A stretch of DNA of 64,000 nt from Herbidospora daliensis (GTDB lineage Bacteria; Actinomycetota; Actinomycetes; Streptosporangiales; Streptosporangiaceae). Each line of letters starts with the position of its first letter. The first letter of the stretch is position 1. This document shows, in pieces, positions 1 to 12,430 of this stretch. Location: contig NZ_BBXF01000007.1 in NCBI RefSeq assembly GCF_001570585.1, positions 345,143 through 409,142 of the forward strand, read 5' to 3'. The notes beneath the pieces were generated by a model. It saw only the letters and a program-made list of their open reading frames with translations, was not told where the DNA came from and did not search any database. Position numbers and translations under genes: made by a program.

Positions 1-380
1 AGCCGGCGGGCGCCGCCGGGGTGGCCGCCCTGCTCGACAAGCCGCGCGCCTTCGAGCCCCCGGTCGTCGCGGTGTTGTCGGGCGGCAACATCGACCCGCT
101 GCTGCTGGCCCGGGTATTGCGCCACGGCCTCGCCGCCGCCGGGCGATACCTGGCCTTCCGCATCCGCCTGGCCGACCGGCCCGGCGCGCTCGCCGCCCTG
201 CTCAGGAGGCTGGCGGAGCTCAAGGCCAACGTGCTCGACGTGGTGCACGAACGGGTCGGCGCCCGGCTCCACCTCGACGAGGCCGAGGTGCTGCTCCAGC
301 TGGAGACCCGCGGCCCCGACCACTGCGACGACGTGCTGGCCGCCCTCAGGCGAGACGGCTACAAGCTCATCTTTTCGTGA
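1..380 (+). CDS. ilvA: Threonine ammonia-lyase (threonine dehydratase), C-terminal part
   Basis: Only the last ~125 codons are inside the window; the 5' end is cut off. The visible part holds the end of the PLP-binding fold (VVAVLSGGNIDP, the glycine-rich stretch that holds the cofactor phosphate in this family) and then a C-terminal ACT-like regulatory domain (about FRIRLADRPGALAALLRR to the end). The enzyme makes 2-oxobutanoate from threonine; with a single short ACT domain it could be biosynthetic or catabolic. The last 14 bases overlap, tail to tail, the 3' end of the M1 peptidase gene on the other strand. Identity is secure from these two blocks; the exact sub-type is not. Confidence 0.85.
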   Translation, partial: PAGAAGVAALLDKPRAFEPPVVAVLSGGNIDPLLLARVLRHGLAAAGRYLAFRIRLADRPGALAALLRRLAELKANVLDVVHERVGARLHLDEAEVLLQLETRGPDHCDDVLAALRRDGYKLIFS

Positions 381-1770
381 TCGGGTTCGGGCGGCCCTTG
401 TCGAAGAGCCACTGGCCGAAAAGCTCGCCGAGCTTCTGCCCCGAGACCTTCTCGGCCAGGGTGGTGAACTGCTCGGTGGTGGCGTTGCCGTGGCGGTGGT
501 CGCTCGCCCACTGGCGGATGATCTTGAAGAAGGCGTCGTCGCCGACCGTCGCGCGCAGCGCGTGGAGGGTCATCGCGCCCCGGGCGTAGACCGAGTTGTT
601 GAACAGGTCGGCCTTCTGCGCCACCCCGGGCGGGTAGTTCCACATCGGGTCGGTGGCGTTGGCGTAGTGGCGGTCGAAGGTCTGCTGGGCGGTCGCCTGG
701 CCGCGGTGCTCGGTCCACAACCACTCGGCGTAGGTCGCGAAGCCCTCGTTGAGCCACAGGTCCTTCCAGCGGGAGATGCTCACGCTGTCGCCGAACCACT
801 GGTGGGCCAGCTCGTGGGAGATGATGCCCTCGTCGGGCTCGAAGCCGCCGTAGATCGGCTTGGTCTGGTTCTCCAGCGCGTAACCCGACGCGTAGTCGTC
901 GACGATCCCGCCGGTCGACTTGAACGGGTAGGGCCCGAAGACCGTCACCCAGTAGTCGGTGATGCGCGCCGACACCTCGAAGACCCGGTCGAGCTGGCTC
1001 TGGTAGCGCGGGTCGACGGCGGCGTAGACGGGGATGCCGCCCTCGGTGTCGCCTGTCTTCACCAGGAACTTCCCGGTCGTCATGGTCGCCAGGTAGCTCA
1101 CCATCGGGTTGGTCTCGCGCCAGACGAACGTGGTCTTCCCGCCCGCCGACGCGGGTTGGCCGGCCAGCTCGCCGTTGGCGATGGCGGTCACGCCGTCGGG
1201 CACGGTCAGCCGGAACTCGTAGGTCGCCTTGTCGGCCGGGTGGTCGTTGCCGGGGAACCAGGTCTTGGCGCCGTTGGGCTCGGAGGCGACGAAGGAGCCG
1301 TCGCTCGTGGGCACGAAGCCGTAGGTGCCGAGGTTGGGGGAGTTGCGGACCGGCTGGGGCTCGCCCTGGTAGGTGACCGCCGTGCGGAACGGCGCCCCCT
1401 TGGACAACTCGGCCGTGACGGTCATCTCGTCGCCCGACCGGGTGTAGGCCGCCGGGCGCCCGCCGACCGTCACCGCGCTGACGGTGAAACCGTGGAGGTC
1501 GAGGTTGAAGCTCGACAGGTTCTCGGTCGCGGTCGCGTCGATGGTCGCGGTGCCGGACAACTGCCGGGTGGCGGGGTCGTAGCCCAGGGCCAGGGTGTAG
1601 TGGCCGACGTCGTAGCCGCCGTTGCCGTCGGTGGGGAAGTCGTCGTCGCCGATCCCGGACGCGCCCGCCGAGCCCGACCCCGCGACCGGCTGGTCGGACG
1701 CCCCCGACGGCGAACAACTCACGAGTGTGACGACGATGAGCGCGCCTGACAGCGCCCTGGCCAACCGCAT
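367..1770 (-). CDS. Secreted lipoprotein M1-family metallopeptidase (aminopeptidase N-like)
   Basis: 467 residues. The N-terminus is a lipoprotein signal (Arg at 2 and 5, hydrophobic core, LVSC lipobox with Cys19), so the mature protein should be tethered to the outer face of the membrane. The zinc site is HELAHQWFGD (His319, Glu320, His323) with the third ligand Glu342 in WLNEGF, the exact M1 arrangement; YALENQTKP just upstream corresponds to the exopeptidase substrate-binding loop (GxMEN in classical members). It is much shorter than aminopeptidase N (~850), having only the N-terminal beta domain and catalytic domain, as in many actinobacterial homologues. The start is the ATG preceded by a purine-rich GGGGAGGGG. 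Confidence 0.9.
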   Translation of the reverse strand: MRLARALSGALIVVTLVSCSPSGASDQPVAGSGSAGASGIGDDDFPTDGNGGYDVGHYTLALGYDPATRQLSGTATIDATATENLSSFNLDLHGFTVSAVTVGGRPAAYTRSGDEMTVTAELSKGAPFRTAVTYQGEPQPVRNSPNLGTYGFVPTSDGSFVASEPNGAKTWFPGNDHPADKATYEFRLTVPDGVTAIANGELAGQPASAGGKTTFVWRETNPMVSYLATMTTGKFLVKTGDTEGGIPVYAAVDPRYQSQLDRVFEVSARITDYWVTVFGPYPFKSTGGIVDDYASGYALENQTKPIYGGFEPDEGIISHELAHQWFGDSVSISRWKDLWLNEGFATYAEWLWTEHRGQATAQQTFDRHYANATDPMWNYPPGVAQKADLFNNSVYARGAMTLHALRATVGDDAFFKIIRQWASDHRHGNATTEQFTTLAEKVSGQKLGELFGQWLFDKGRPNPITKR

Positions 1771-1828
1771 GGGTGCCCCTCCCCGAACCGACCCTGCCGG
1801 GACACCTTATGCGAGGTCACGGACACGT

Positions 1829-2386
1829 TCAGGCATCGACGACCAGGGTTGATGCCGCTTTGTCGTGCAACGCCTGCTTTCTGCGGTCGAACAAAATCCA
1901 GACCAGGTCGACGAAGCCGAGGCAGCAGGTCGCCGTGAGGACGACGTACACGATCGAGCGCAGGGCCGCCTGGCCGACGCCGATCCGGCCGCCGTCCTCG
2001 CGGGCCACGCGCATGCGGAAGATCTTCTTGCCGGGGGTCTGGCCGTTCCAGTAGGCGTGGAAGAGCCAGTAGTAGAGGAACCCGATCAGGAAGCCCCAGA
2101 ACCAGTGGGTGACCTGCTCGCCGTGCCAGGTCCCGGTGCGCTCGTCGTAGACCGCCGACCACGACTCGTAGGTGAACGGCGAGGAGATGAGGCCGACGAT
2201 GACGGCGTCCACGACGCCCGCGAGAAGTCGCCGCCACCGGCCGGCGAGGGGTTGGCCGGCCGGTGGCGGGGCGCCGTGTCCGGGCGTCCCGTACGGAGGA
2301 CGCCCGCCCGGCGCGGGCGGCGGTGTCCAGGGCTGGGACGGGTCCTGGCCCGGCAGATCGCCCGGCGGCGGTGTCGGAGAAGCCAT
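1829..2386 (-). CDS. RDD-family membrane protein with proline-rich N-terminus
   Basis: 185 residues, start ATG at 2386. A Pro/Gly-rich cytoplasmic head (residues 1-45) precedes an RDD domain: AGRWRRLLAGVVDAVIVG with the Arg and Asp that name the family, a second membrane span around FWGFLIGFLYYWLFHAYW, the conserved GQTPGKKIFRMRV turn, and a last hydrophobic span rich in Cys (TATCCLGFVDLVWILF). RDD proteins are integral membrane proteins, mostly of unknown function and sometimes linked to ion or small-molecule transport; nothing nearby narrows the role. It ends about 60 bases from the M1 peptidase start and could be co-transcribed with it. Confidence 0.85.
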   Translation of the reverse strand: MASPTPPPGDLPGQDPSQPWTPPPAPGGRPPYGTPGHGAPPPAGQPLAGRWRRLLAGVVDAVIVGLISSPFTYESWSAVYDERTGTWHGEQVTHWFWGFLIGFLYYWLFHAYWNGQTPGKKIFRMRVAREDGGRIGVGQAALRSIVYVVLTATCCLGFVDLVWILFDRRKQALHDKAASTLVVDA

Positions 2387-2439
2387 GCCGAGGTGATCAC
2401 CTGTCGCGGACCAGGACAAATCCGCCGCGAAGTAAAGAT

Positions 2440-4099
<1,660 letters not shown>

Positions 4100-4155
4100 G
4101 TGCACGGAGCATCACGACGTATCGTTTACGGTGATGGTTCATCGTCGGCCGGGGG

Positions 4156-6299
4156 GTGCGCGTGGGGATCGGCAGGAAGATCGCGGGTTTGTGGCCGCGA
4201 CGGAGGTTCCTGCGCATCGCCCTCATCGGCTTCGGCGCCGCCGCCGTAGCCGCGATCGGCGCCTTCGCGGTGATCTGGGTGCTCACCCCCATCCCCGACA
4301 CGACCCAGGAACTGGCGACCGCCCAGGGCTCGGTGTTCTACTACCGCGACGGCAAGACGGTGCTGGCCAGCCGGGGCGTCGACCGTAAGAACGTGCCGCT
4401 CTCCGAGGTGCCGAAGCCGGTCAGGGAAGCCGTCATCGCGGCCGAGAACCGCACCTTCTACCAGGATCAGGGCGTGTCTCTCTCAGGTACGGCCAGAGCG
4501 ATGTGGTCGACCCTCACGGGAGCCCAGATCCAGGGCGGCTCGACGATCACCCAGCAGCTGGTCCGCAACTACTACAGCGGGCTCAGCCAGGAACGGTCCA
4601 TCATGCGCAAGCTCAAGGAGATCATGATCTCCCTGAAAGTGGATCGATCCAAGTCGAAAGACTGGGTCCTGGAGCAATACCTCAACACCATCTACTTCGG
4701 GCGCGGCGCCCACGGCATCCAGGCCGCGGCCCAGGCCTACTTCCGGGTCGACGTCGACAAGCTGACCCCCGCCCAGGGCGCCTACCTGGCCGCGGTGATC
4801 CAGCAGCCGTCCAACTTCGCCAACCCGACCGGCGCGATGCTGACCGCCGCGCAGGCCCGCTGGAAGTCGGTCGTCGACGGCATGGTCAAGATCAACGCGA
4901 TCACCGCCGGCCAGGCCGCCCAGATGACCTTCCCCGAGCTCAAGAAGCAGAAGAAGCCGCTGTCGCTGTCGGGCCAGAACGGCTACATGCTGGCCCAGGT
5001 GGTCGGCGAGCTCAACCGCATGGGCTACAGCGACGAGGACATCTTCCAAGACGGCCTCAAGGTCACCACGACCTTCGACAAGAAGCTGATGGCCGCCGCC
5101 TCCGACGCCGTCGCCGAGATCCTGCCCGAGGGCACCCCCAAGAAGGTCCGCGCCGGCCTGGCGGCCGTCGACCCGGGCAACGGCGAGGTGGTCGCCTTCT
5201 ACGGCGGCCGCGACTACGCCCAGAGCGAGTGGAACAGCGCCTTCGACGCCAAGGTCCAGGCCGGCTCCACCTTCAAGGCCTACGCGCTGGCCGCCGCCCT
5301 GCAAGACGGCGTGCCGCTGACCCAGCGCTACTACGGCAACTCGCCCATGTACGTCAACGGCGCCGCCATCCCCAACTCCGGCGGCTCCTCCTACGGCTCG
5401 GTCAACCTGGTGCAGGCCACCCAATACTCGGTGAACACCGCCTACGTCGACCTCGGCCAGCAGATCGGCCTCGACAAGATCGCCGCTGCGGCCGAGGCGG
5501 CCGGCATCCCCGCCGCCCAGCTCGCCCAGCACCGCAAGGCCGCCACCTTCCCGCTGGGGGTGGCGTCGGTGAGCGCCGTCCAGCAGGCGGGCGCCTACGC
5601 GACGTTCGCGTCCGGGGGCGTGCACCACGACCCCCACGTGATCAGGTCGGTGACCGACGGGAGCGGCAAGACCCGCAAGACCGACACCACCGGCCGCCGC
5701 GTCTTCACCGAGGACACCGCCGCCGACGCCACCTTCGCGATGGAACAGGTCGTCACCTCGGGCACCGGCACCGGCGCCCGCCTCTACGACCGCCCGGTGG
5801 CCGGCAAGACCGGCACCACCGACGCCTCGGCCGCCGTCTGGTTCAACGGCTTCACCCCGCAGTTGTCGGTGGCGGTCGACATGTTCCGCGACGACAACCT
5901 GCCGGTGACCATCCCCGGCTACGGCGAGCTCTACGGCGGCACCCTTCCGGCCCAGATCTGGAAGGCGTTCATGACCACCGCGATGGAGGGCAAGCCGGTC
6001 AAGGAGTTCCCCGACCCGGTGACCTACTACCGGTGGGACAACGACTACTACCGCCCGACCGACGACGAGGAACGCGAGTTCGCCTCCGGCGAGCCCAGCC
6101 CCGACCCGAGCCCGACGGCCCCCGGCGACGACGGGAACTCCCCGCCGCCCGGAGACGACGGCGGTCAGCCCGAGGTCACCCCGCCGCCCTCAGACGGCGG
6201 GGGCCCTGACGACGAACCCCCGTCGACGGAGGAACCCGGCAACCAGCAGCCCGACCTGCCCGATGAGAACAACCCGCCCGACGTGCCGGTGGGCACCCG

Positions 6300-6303
<4 letters not shown>
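4156..6303 (+). CDS. Class A penicillin-binding protein (transglycosylase/transpeptidase)
   Basis: 715 residues, GTG start. A short basic cytoplasmic end and one membrane anchor (about residues 19-44) are followed by a GT51 glycosyltransferase domain with the catalytic Glu97 in AAENRTF and the [13 protein letters not shown] motif (about 126-138). The transpeptidase domain has Ser371-T-F-Lys374, Ser425-V-Asn427 and Lys551-T-G. The last ~90 residues are an acidic Pro/Asp/Glu tail with no fold. The protein polymerises and cross-links peptidoglycan outside the membrane. Its stop codon overlaps the stop of the convergent DUF255 gene in CTAA at 6300-6303, leaving no room for a separate terminator. 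Confidence 0.95.
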
Positions 6304-8261
<1,958 letters not shown>

Positions 8262-8268
8262 ACGGCCA

Positions 8269-8274
8269 AGCCTA
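8269..8274 (-). promoter_or_regulatory. -10 hexamer, leaderless start of the DUF255 gene
   Basis: TAGGCT on the minus strand is separated by 7 bases from the ATG at 8261, and no Shine-Dalgarno sequence is present. This is the spacing of an actinobacterial leaderless promoter. Confidence 0.5.
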
Positions 8275-8309
8275 GGTGAGCAACTCCGACGGCTCCGACG
8301 CCGCAGGTC

Positions 8310-8330
8310 CCGGCGGGCTGAGCCTGCCGG
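8310..8330 (-). terminator. GC-rich hairpin downstream of the GNAT gene
   Basis: An imperfect inverted repeat (CCGGCGGGCT / AGCCTGCCGG, one wobble pair) lies about 30 bases beyond the acetyltransferase stop. There is no U-run, so it is only a weak terminator candidate. Confidence 0.35.
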
Positions 8331-8357
8331 CTCTGGTCGGCTGAATCGAAGGTCAGG

Positions 8358-8885
8358 CTATTTCCCTATGGGGGGCGCGTGGCGCTCCATCAGATATTCG
8401 TCCCGCCACGCCCCATCGAGGAAGACGTGCTGGCGGGCGATCCCGATCGTACGGAACCCGTTCTTCTCCAGCACCCGCTTCGACCGGGGATTGTCGACCC
8501 GCACCGACGCCTCGACCCGGTGGAGCCCCAGCTCGCAGAACGCGATGTCGAGCACCACCCCCAGCGCCCTGGTCGCGACGCCGCGGCCGCCGTCCTTTTC
8601 GGCCACCCAGTAGCCGACCCGGGCCGACTGGAGGGCGCTGCGGAGGATCGTGTTGAGCGTGATGAACCCGCACGGGCGGTCGCCCAGGTAGATCATGGCG
8701 GGCCAGCGGTCGCCCGCGCGCGCGGCCGTGATCATCATGCGGATGTTGTCGCGCTGGCCGGCGATCGTGAAAAAGGCCTCTGTACGTTCCGGCTCATAGG
8801 GCCGCAGGAAATCGCGGTTCTCCTGATAGACGGCGGCCAGATCGGCCGCCATGGACAGCCCTATCGGCCGGATTTCCAGGTGCAT
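8358..8885 (-). CDS. GNAT N-acetyltransferase, RimJ/RimL type
   Basis: 175 residues. It follows the RimJ/RimL/SpeG layout: an N-terminal strand (LEIRPIG), the middle strand GFITLNTI, then the acetyl-CoA pyrophosphate loop as GYWVAEKDGGRGVATRALGVVL and the family-typical LHRVEASVRVDNPRSKRVLEKNGF helix. Members acetylate N-terminal amines of ribosomal proteins, other proteins or small amines; the substrate here cannot be told. It is the last gene in a run of minus-strand genes after the stress-response operon but has its own probable promoter. Confidence 0.88.
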   Translation of the reverse strand: MHLEIRPIGLSMAADLAAVYQENRDFLRPYEPERTEAFFTIAGQRDNIRMMITAARAGDRWPAMIYLGDRPCGFITLNTILRSALQSARVGYWVAEKDGGRGVATRALGVVLDIAFCELGLHRVEASVRVDNPRSKRVLEKNGFRTIGIARQHVFLDGAWRDEYLMERHAPPIGK

Positions 8886-8891
8886 CCAGCG

Positions 8892-8897
8892 ATGCTA
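8892..8897 (-). promoter_or_regulatory. -10 hexamer of the GNAT gene overlapping the STAS stop codon
   Basis: TAGCAT on the minus strand lies 6 bases before the ATG at 8885, consistent with a leaderless message. Its first three bases are also the TAG stop codon of the upstream STAS gene. Confidence 0.5.
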
Positions 8898-9227
8898 CGC
8901 AGCCGACGTCGGCAGGTTGAACACCTGGTCGAGGGCCGTCACCTCGAAAAGATGGGCGATATATGGAGTCATCCCCACAAATCGCATCTCCGCCGGATGC
9001 TCTTCGGCCGCGTGATAAAGGTGGATCAAGGTCGCCAGGCCCGACGAGTCGATGAACGTCACCCCCGTCAGGTCGACCTCCAGCACTCTCAGGGCGCTGG
9101 TCATCAGCGTCGGCGTCATGGCGGCCAGGTCGGCCGACGTCGTGTAGTCGAAGTCTCCGGACAGCGTCAGCCGGGTGGTGTCGGGCTCCGGATTCTCGAT
9201 CTCAATCAGGAAAGGCGCGGTTTCCAT
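8895..9227 (-). CDS. STAS-domain anti-anti-sigma factor (SpoIIAA/RsbV-like)
   Basis: 110 residues, a single STAS domain. The phosphorylation site is the serine pair in VTFIDSSGLATLIHL, the hallmark of anti-sigma-factor antagonists. In the family model an RsbW-type kinase phosphorylates this protein, a SpoIIE/RsbU-type phosphatase dephosphorylates it, and the dephosphorylated form frees a sigma factor. Its ATG shares one base with the TGA of the upstream cobalamin-sensor gene (TGATG), so translation is probably coupled. The two likely partners, the phosphatase (10243-11808) and kinase (11939-12337), are adjacent; the sigma factor is not in the window. Confidence 0.93.
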   Translation of the reverse strand: METAPFLIEIENPEPDTTRLTLSGDFDYTTSADLAAMTPTLMTSALRVLEVDLTGVTFIDSSGLATLIHLYHAAEEHPAEMRFVGMTPYIAHLFEVTALDQVFNLPTSAA

Positions 9228-10246
9228 CAGGCTCCATCTGCGGCGAGCGTGCCCTCCGCCAGAAGGTGGCGGGCGCGCGGGAAATCATGCAGTTCGTCGT
9301 GGAGGAGGCGCAGGGCCAGCGCCACCGACCGGGACGGCACGCCGCGGGCGTGCAGGAGGTCGCAGGTCCACGTGACGAAGTCGGTGAACAGTCTCGTGTC
9401 GTCGATGTAGAGGGCGGCGGAGAGGAAGTCGGCGATGTGGGCCAGGTCGTCGGCGGTGTGATCGAACTGGGCCTGGGTGTAGTCGCGCATCGGCGGGAAA
9501 CGGCGGGGGAGTTCGGCCATCACGCCGGCGAGGATCTCTCCCCGGCGTTTGGTGAACAGGGTGTACTCCTCGTCGGCCAGGTGGGCCAGGGTCGCACCGG
9601 GGGTGGGGAACGACGGGAGCCTGCCCTGTTCGAGCAGGTCGGCCGCCGCGTCGGCGGTGGGGGCCCAGCCGTCGGCGCCGAGCTTGGCGGCGAAGCGGCC
9701 GTCGAAGCCGAAGCCGGAGCCGCCCGCGAGGACCGGGATGCCGACGGCCTGGCAGGCGGTCAGGGTCGCGTGGGCGCGCGGCAGCCTCGTGGGGAGGGCG
9801 CAGCCGATCGCGACGGCGTCGGGGCCGGTCTGGTGGAGGTGGGTGATCAGATGAGGGCCCGGTACGTTGGCCCCGAGGAAGTCGACGTGCCAGCCGCGCA
9901 GCCGCAGGACCTCGGCCAGCAGGCGGGTCGGCAGGGCGTGGTATTCGCCGTCGGTGCAGGCCACGGTGATGCGGCTGCGGGTCGGGCGGGGGCGCACGGC
10001 GGTGGCGATGGCGGCCACGGCGCGTTCGCTGATCGCGGTGGCGCCGTGTTCGCGGGCCACCGACCAGGTGCCGGCCGCCCACAGTTCGCCGACGCGCCGC
10101 TGCGCCGGGGCGATCACGTCGAGGAGCAGCGACTCGGCCGGCACGCCCTCGCCGAGCAGGCCGAGGACGAGGTCGATCGCGCCGAACTCGTCGGCCGTGC
10201 CGACCTTCTCGAGGTAGTCGTCGACGACGTCGACCGCGACGCTCAT
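9227..10246 (-). CDS. Cobalamin-binding sensor protein, CarH-like, in an RsbU-type operon
   Basis: 339 residues, ATG at 10246. Residues ~20-85 form a helical cap with VGELWAAGTWSVAREHGAT (Trp56, Glu66-His67), placed like the Trp and Glu-His of CarH that cover the adenosyl face of adenosylcobalamin. Residues ~93-215 are a Rossmann-like B12 domain; Glu101-Tyr-His103 matches the GExH element whose His is the lower axial ligand, followed by LGANVP and AGGSGFGF loops. Residues ~225-339 are an unassigned helical domain. There is no DNA-binding domain, unlike CarH. The start overlaps the phosphatase stop (ATGA) and the stop overlaps the STAS start, so it is built into the partner-switch operon as an input module. 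Light or B12 sensing is inference. Confidence 0.8.
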   Translation of the reverse strand: MSVAVDVVDDYLEKVGTADEFGAIDLVLGLLGEGVPAESLLLDVIAPAQRRVGELWAAGTWSVAREHGATAISERAVAAIATAVRPRPTRSRITVACTDGEYHALPTRLLAEVLRLRGWHVDFLGANVPGPHLITHLHQTGPDAVAIGCALPTRLPRAHATLTACQAVGIPVLAGGSGFGFDGRFAAKLGADGWAPTADAAADLLEQGRLPSFPTPGATLAHLADEEYTLFTKRRGEILAGVMAELPRRFPPMRDYTQAQFDHTADDLAHIADFLSAALYIDDTRLFTDFVTWTCDLLHARGVPSRSVALALRLLHDELHDFPRARHLLAEGTLAADGA

Positions 10247-11808
10247 CGTGACCGCCGGATCGCCAGCAGGGCGCGGTCGTCGAAGACTCCTCCCGCCAGC
10301 CAGTCGCTGTTCAACTGCTCCAGACGCTCCACGACGGCGGTCGCGGGCATGCCGGCGCAGGTGGCCAGGGCGGTCTTGAGGCGGTCGGAGCCGTACATCT
10401 CGCGGCCGGTGGGGCCGCCGAAGGCCTCGGTGATGCCGTCGCTGTAGAGGAGCAGCAGGTCGCCGGGGGCCAGTTCGATCGAGGCGGTGCGCAGGCTGAT
10501 CGCGCCCGACTTGATCGCGCCCAGGAGGGTGCCCCGGGCGTCGACCTCCTCGACCGCGCCGTCGGCGCGCAGCAGCAGCGGGGCCGGGTGACCGGCCACG
10601 GCCAGGTCGATCACGCCCTCGCCGGGGTGGATCGCCGCCAGCACCAGCGTCACGTGGGACCGCGGCGTGTAGGAGCTCAGCAGCGCCTTGTTGATCAGGT
10701 GCATGAGCTGTTCGGGGTCGCGTTCGAGCAGCAGCAGCGCGCGCAGGCTGTGGCGCACCTGCCCGGCCAGCACGGCCGCGCGGGGGCCCTTGCCGCACAC
10801 GTCGCCGAGGGTCACCAGCGGGCCGTCGGGAGTGGGCAGCGCGTCGTAGAAGTCGCCGCCGATCAGCGCGGTCTGCTGGGCGGAGCGCAGCGAACCGGCC
10901 AGTTCGAGGCCCTCGACCACGGGCAGCGGCGGCGGCCGCAGGTCGCCCGCGAGGATCGCGTTGGTCGCGCTCTGCTCCTGGTAGAGCACCGCGGCCGAGA
11001 TCGCCGCGCCGGCGCGGGCGGCGAACACCCGGACCAGCGTCTCGGTCTCGTCGTCGAAACCGGCGCCGCCCTCGCGGCGGGCCAGCACCAGCGCGCCGGC
11101 GGGCACGCCGTTGCCGGGCAGCGGGGTCACCAGCAGGTGGCCCACGGGGCCGAAACCGGCCGGCAGCAGCCACTCGGGCGCCTGGTGCGGGTCGAGCCAG
11201 CGGCTGGGCACCGGCGGGAACCCGGCCAGCGCCTCGGCCAGGCCGGGCACCTGGTCGGCGTGGGCGACCGGGATGTCGCCCTCTTCGAGGCCCGCGTCGG
11301 ACGACCGGAGCCAGGCGGTGCGCCGCAGGCCGCCCGGCGGCAGCACGACCATCGCCGCGTCGGCCAGCAGACCGGTCGCGAGCTCGGCGGTGGCGCGGGC
11401 GCAGCGGCGCGTGTTGAGCGAGGCGGACAGACGGCGGCCGGCCTCGACGAGGAACTGGGTGCGCTCGCGCTCGGCCCGCAGGGCGTCGGCGCGCGCGGTC
11501 TCGTTGGTGACGTCGCGCAGATACCACGCCTGGTGGACGATGCCGAAGATCTCGCGGCGGACCCGGAGCAGCCGGTCGCCCAGCGCCGTCTCGTAGGTCT
11601 CCCCGGGCTCGCGGGCGCGGTCGAGCAGGCTGATCACGTCGCCCGGGACCATCTCCCGTGCGGCGGCGTTGACCAGCACGACAGCGCCGTCGGCGTCGCA
11701 CAGCACGACTCCGTCGGCGGCCGCTTCCACGATCGCCCGCAGTACCTCTGTCGAGGGCGCATGCGTTACCGAATCCATCACCGGACCTTTCGCGCGAGGA
11801 TCGCTCAA
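10243..11808 (-). CDS. PAS-GAF-SpoIIE (PP2C) serine phosphatase, RsbU-like
   Basis: 521 residues. A PAS domain (about 20-110, AAADGVVLCDADGAVVLVN) is followed by a GAF domain (about 130-290) and a SpoIIE-type PP2C phosphatase (about 305-521) with the metal-binding Asp motifs ALIGGDFYDAL, VTLGDVCGKGPRAA and LLLYSDGITEA and the final DDRALLAI. The enzyme should dephosphorylate the STAS protein encoded two genes downstream. The first start (MSDPRAKG) and an internal ATG ten codons later (MDSVTH) are both possible. It is the first gene of the operon and is divergent from the RsbW-like gene, with 130 bases between them. Confidence 0.92.
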   Translation of the reverse strand: MSDPRAKGPVMDSVTHAPSTEVLRAIVEAAADGVVLCDADGAVVLVNAAAREMVPGDVISLLDRAREPGETYETALGDRLLRVRREIFGIVHQAWYLRDVTNETARADALRAERERTQFLVEAGRRLSASLNTRRCARATAELATGLLADAAMVVLPPGGLRRTAWLRSSDAGLEEGDIPVAHADQVPGLAEALAGFPPVPSRWLDPHQAPEWLLPAGFGPVGHLLVTPLPGNGVPAGALVLARREGGAGFDDETETLVRVFAARAGAAISAAVLYQEQSATNAILAGDLRPPPLPVVEGLELAGSLRSAQQTALIGGDFYDALPTPDGPLVTLGDVCGKGPRAAVLAGQVRHSLRALLLLERDPEQLMHLINKALLSSYTPRSHVTLVLAAIHPGEGVIDLAVAGHPAPLLLRADGAVEEVDARGTLLGAIKSGAISLRTASIELAPGDLLLLYSDGITEAFGGPTGREMYGSDRLKTALATCAGMPATAVVERLEQLNSDWLAGGVFDDRALLAIRRSR

Positions 11809-11847
11809 CTTTACCCGTCGGGGTCAGCGTCGACGCGTGCCTGCGAT

Positions 11848-11868
11848 ATTGCCCGTAAAGATGGCAAT
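11848..11868. promoter_or_regulatory. Inverted repeat in the phosphatase/kinase divergent promoter region
   Basis: Perfect 6-base arms ATTGCC (11848-11853) and GGCAAT (11863-11868) separated by 9 bases lie between the divergent stress-module genes. An operator is possible; the binding protein is unknown. Confidence 0.35.
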
Positions 11869-11883
11869 CATGCAGCTTGTGAA

Positions 11884-11912
11884 TTGACCGGCGGGTGCCG
11901 GGTAGTTAGCGT
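11884..11912 (+). promoter_or_regulatory. Probable sigma-A-type promoter of the RsbW-like gene
   Basis: TTGACC (11884-11889), a 17-base spacer and TAGCGT (11907-11912) fit the actinobacterial -35/-10 pattern. Transcription would start about 20 bases before the GTG at 11939, leaving room for the GGGGGACGGAG ribosome site. Confidence 0.5.
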
Positions 11913-11938
11913 GCGACGAGCTATCACAGGGGGACGGA

Positions 11939-12337
11939 GTGAACACCGACCAGCATCTCCGGTGGGCGATCACCACCGACCTGATCGGCCTGCGCGGCCG
12001 GGTGTCCGGCGTGGCCACCGAAGCAGGTCTGCGTGGCCACCGACTCAACGACCTGGTCACGGCGGTCAACGAAGCCGTGATCAACGTGCTGGAACACGGC
12101 GGCGGCGAGGGCCTCGTCGAGATCTGGTACGACGCCGACGGCATCACCGTCGAGGTGACCGACTCGGCCGGCACCCTCAAACCGCAGGACATCCACCGCA
12201 GCCGCCCCTCGTCGAGCACGCCCCGGGGCTTCGGCCTGTGGCTCATGGGCCAGCTGTGCGACGAGTTCAGCATCTCCCAGATGGTCGGCCGATCCCGCAT
12301 CCGGTTGCGGATGACCCTTGCCCAGTCACCCCGCTAG
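11939..12337 (+). CDS. Anti-sigma regulatory factor, RsbW-like histidine-kinase-fold ATPase
   Basis: 132 residues, GTG start behind a strong purine-rich ribosome site. It has the GHKL ATP-binding motifs: N-box VTAVNEAVINVLEHGG, G1 VEVTDSAG, and the lid/G2 region TPRGFGLWLMGQLCDEF. RsbW/SpoIIAB-type proteins bind and inhibit a sigma factor and phosphorylate the matching STAS antagonist. It is divergent from the phosphatase-sensor-STAS operon, so all partner-switch parts except the sigma factor are present within 3.5 kb. The sigma target must be encoded elsewhere, or the output may not be a sigma factor. Confidence 0.9.
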   Translation: MNTDQHLRWAITTDLIGLRGRVSGVATEAGLRGHRLNDLVTAVNEAVINVLEHGGGEGLVEIWYDADGITVEVTDSAGTLKPQDIHRSRPSSSTPRGFGLWLMGQLCDEFSISQMVGRSRIRLRMTLAQSPR

Positions 12338-12430
12338 CCGCGTCCGACCGGCGGGCGTAGGCTCACGACACGTGAGCGAGCGAGCCGTCGGGCACACGAG
12401 CCGGAAGCACCCGCCGACGGAGGAGACCGC

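Noticed and set aside
490..1749. Long plus-strand frame opposite the M1 peptidase
   Set aside because: The minus strand has the intact HELAH zinc site and a lipoprotein signal; the plus frame is low-complexity and has no recognisable motif.
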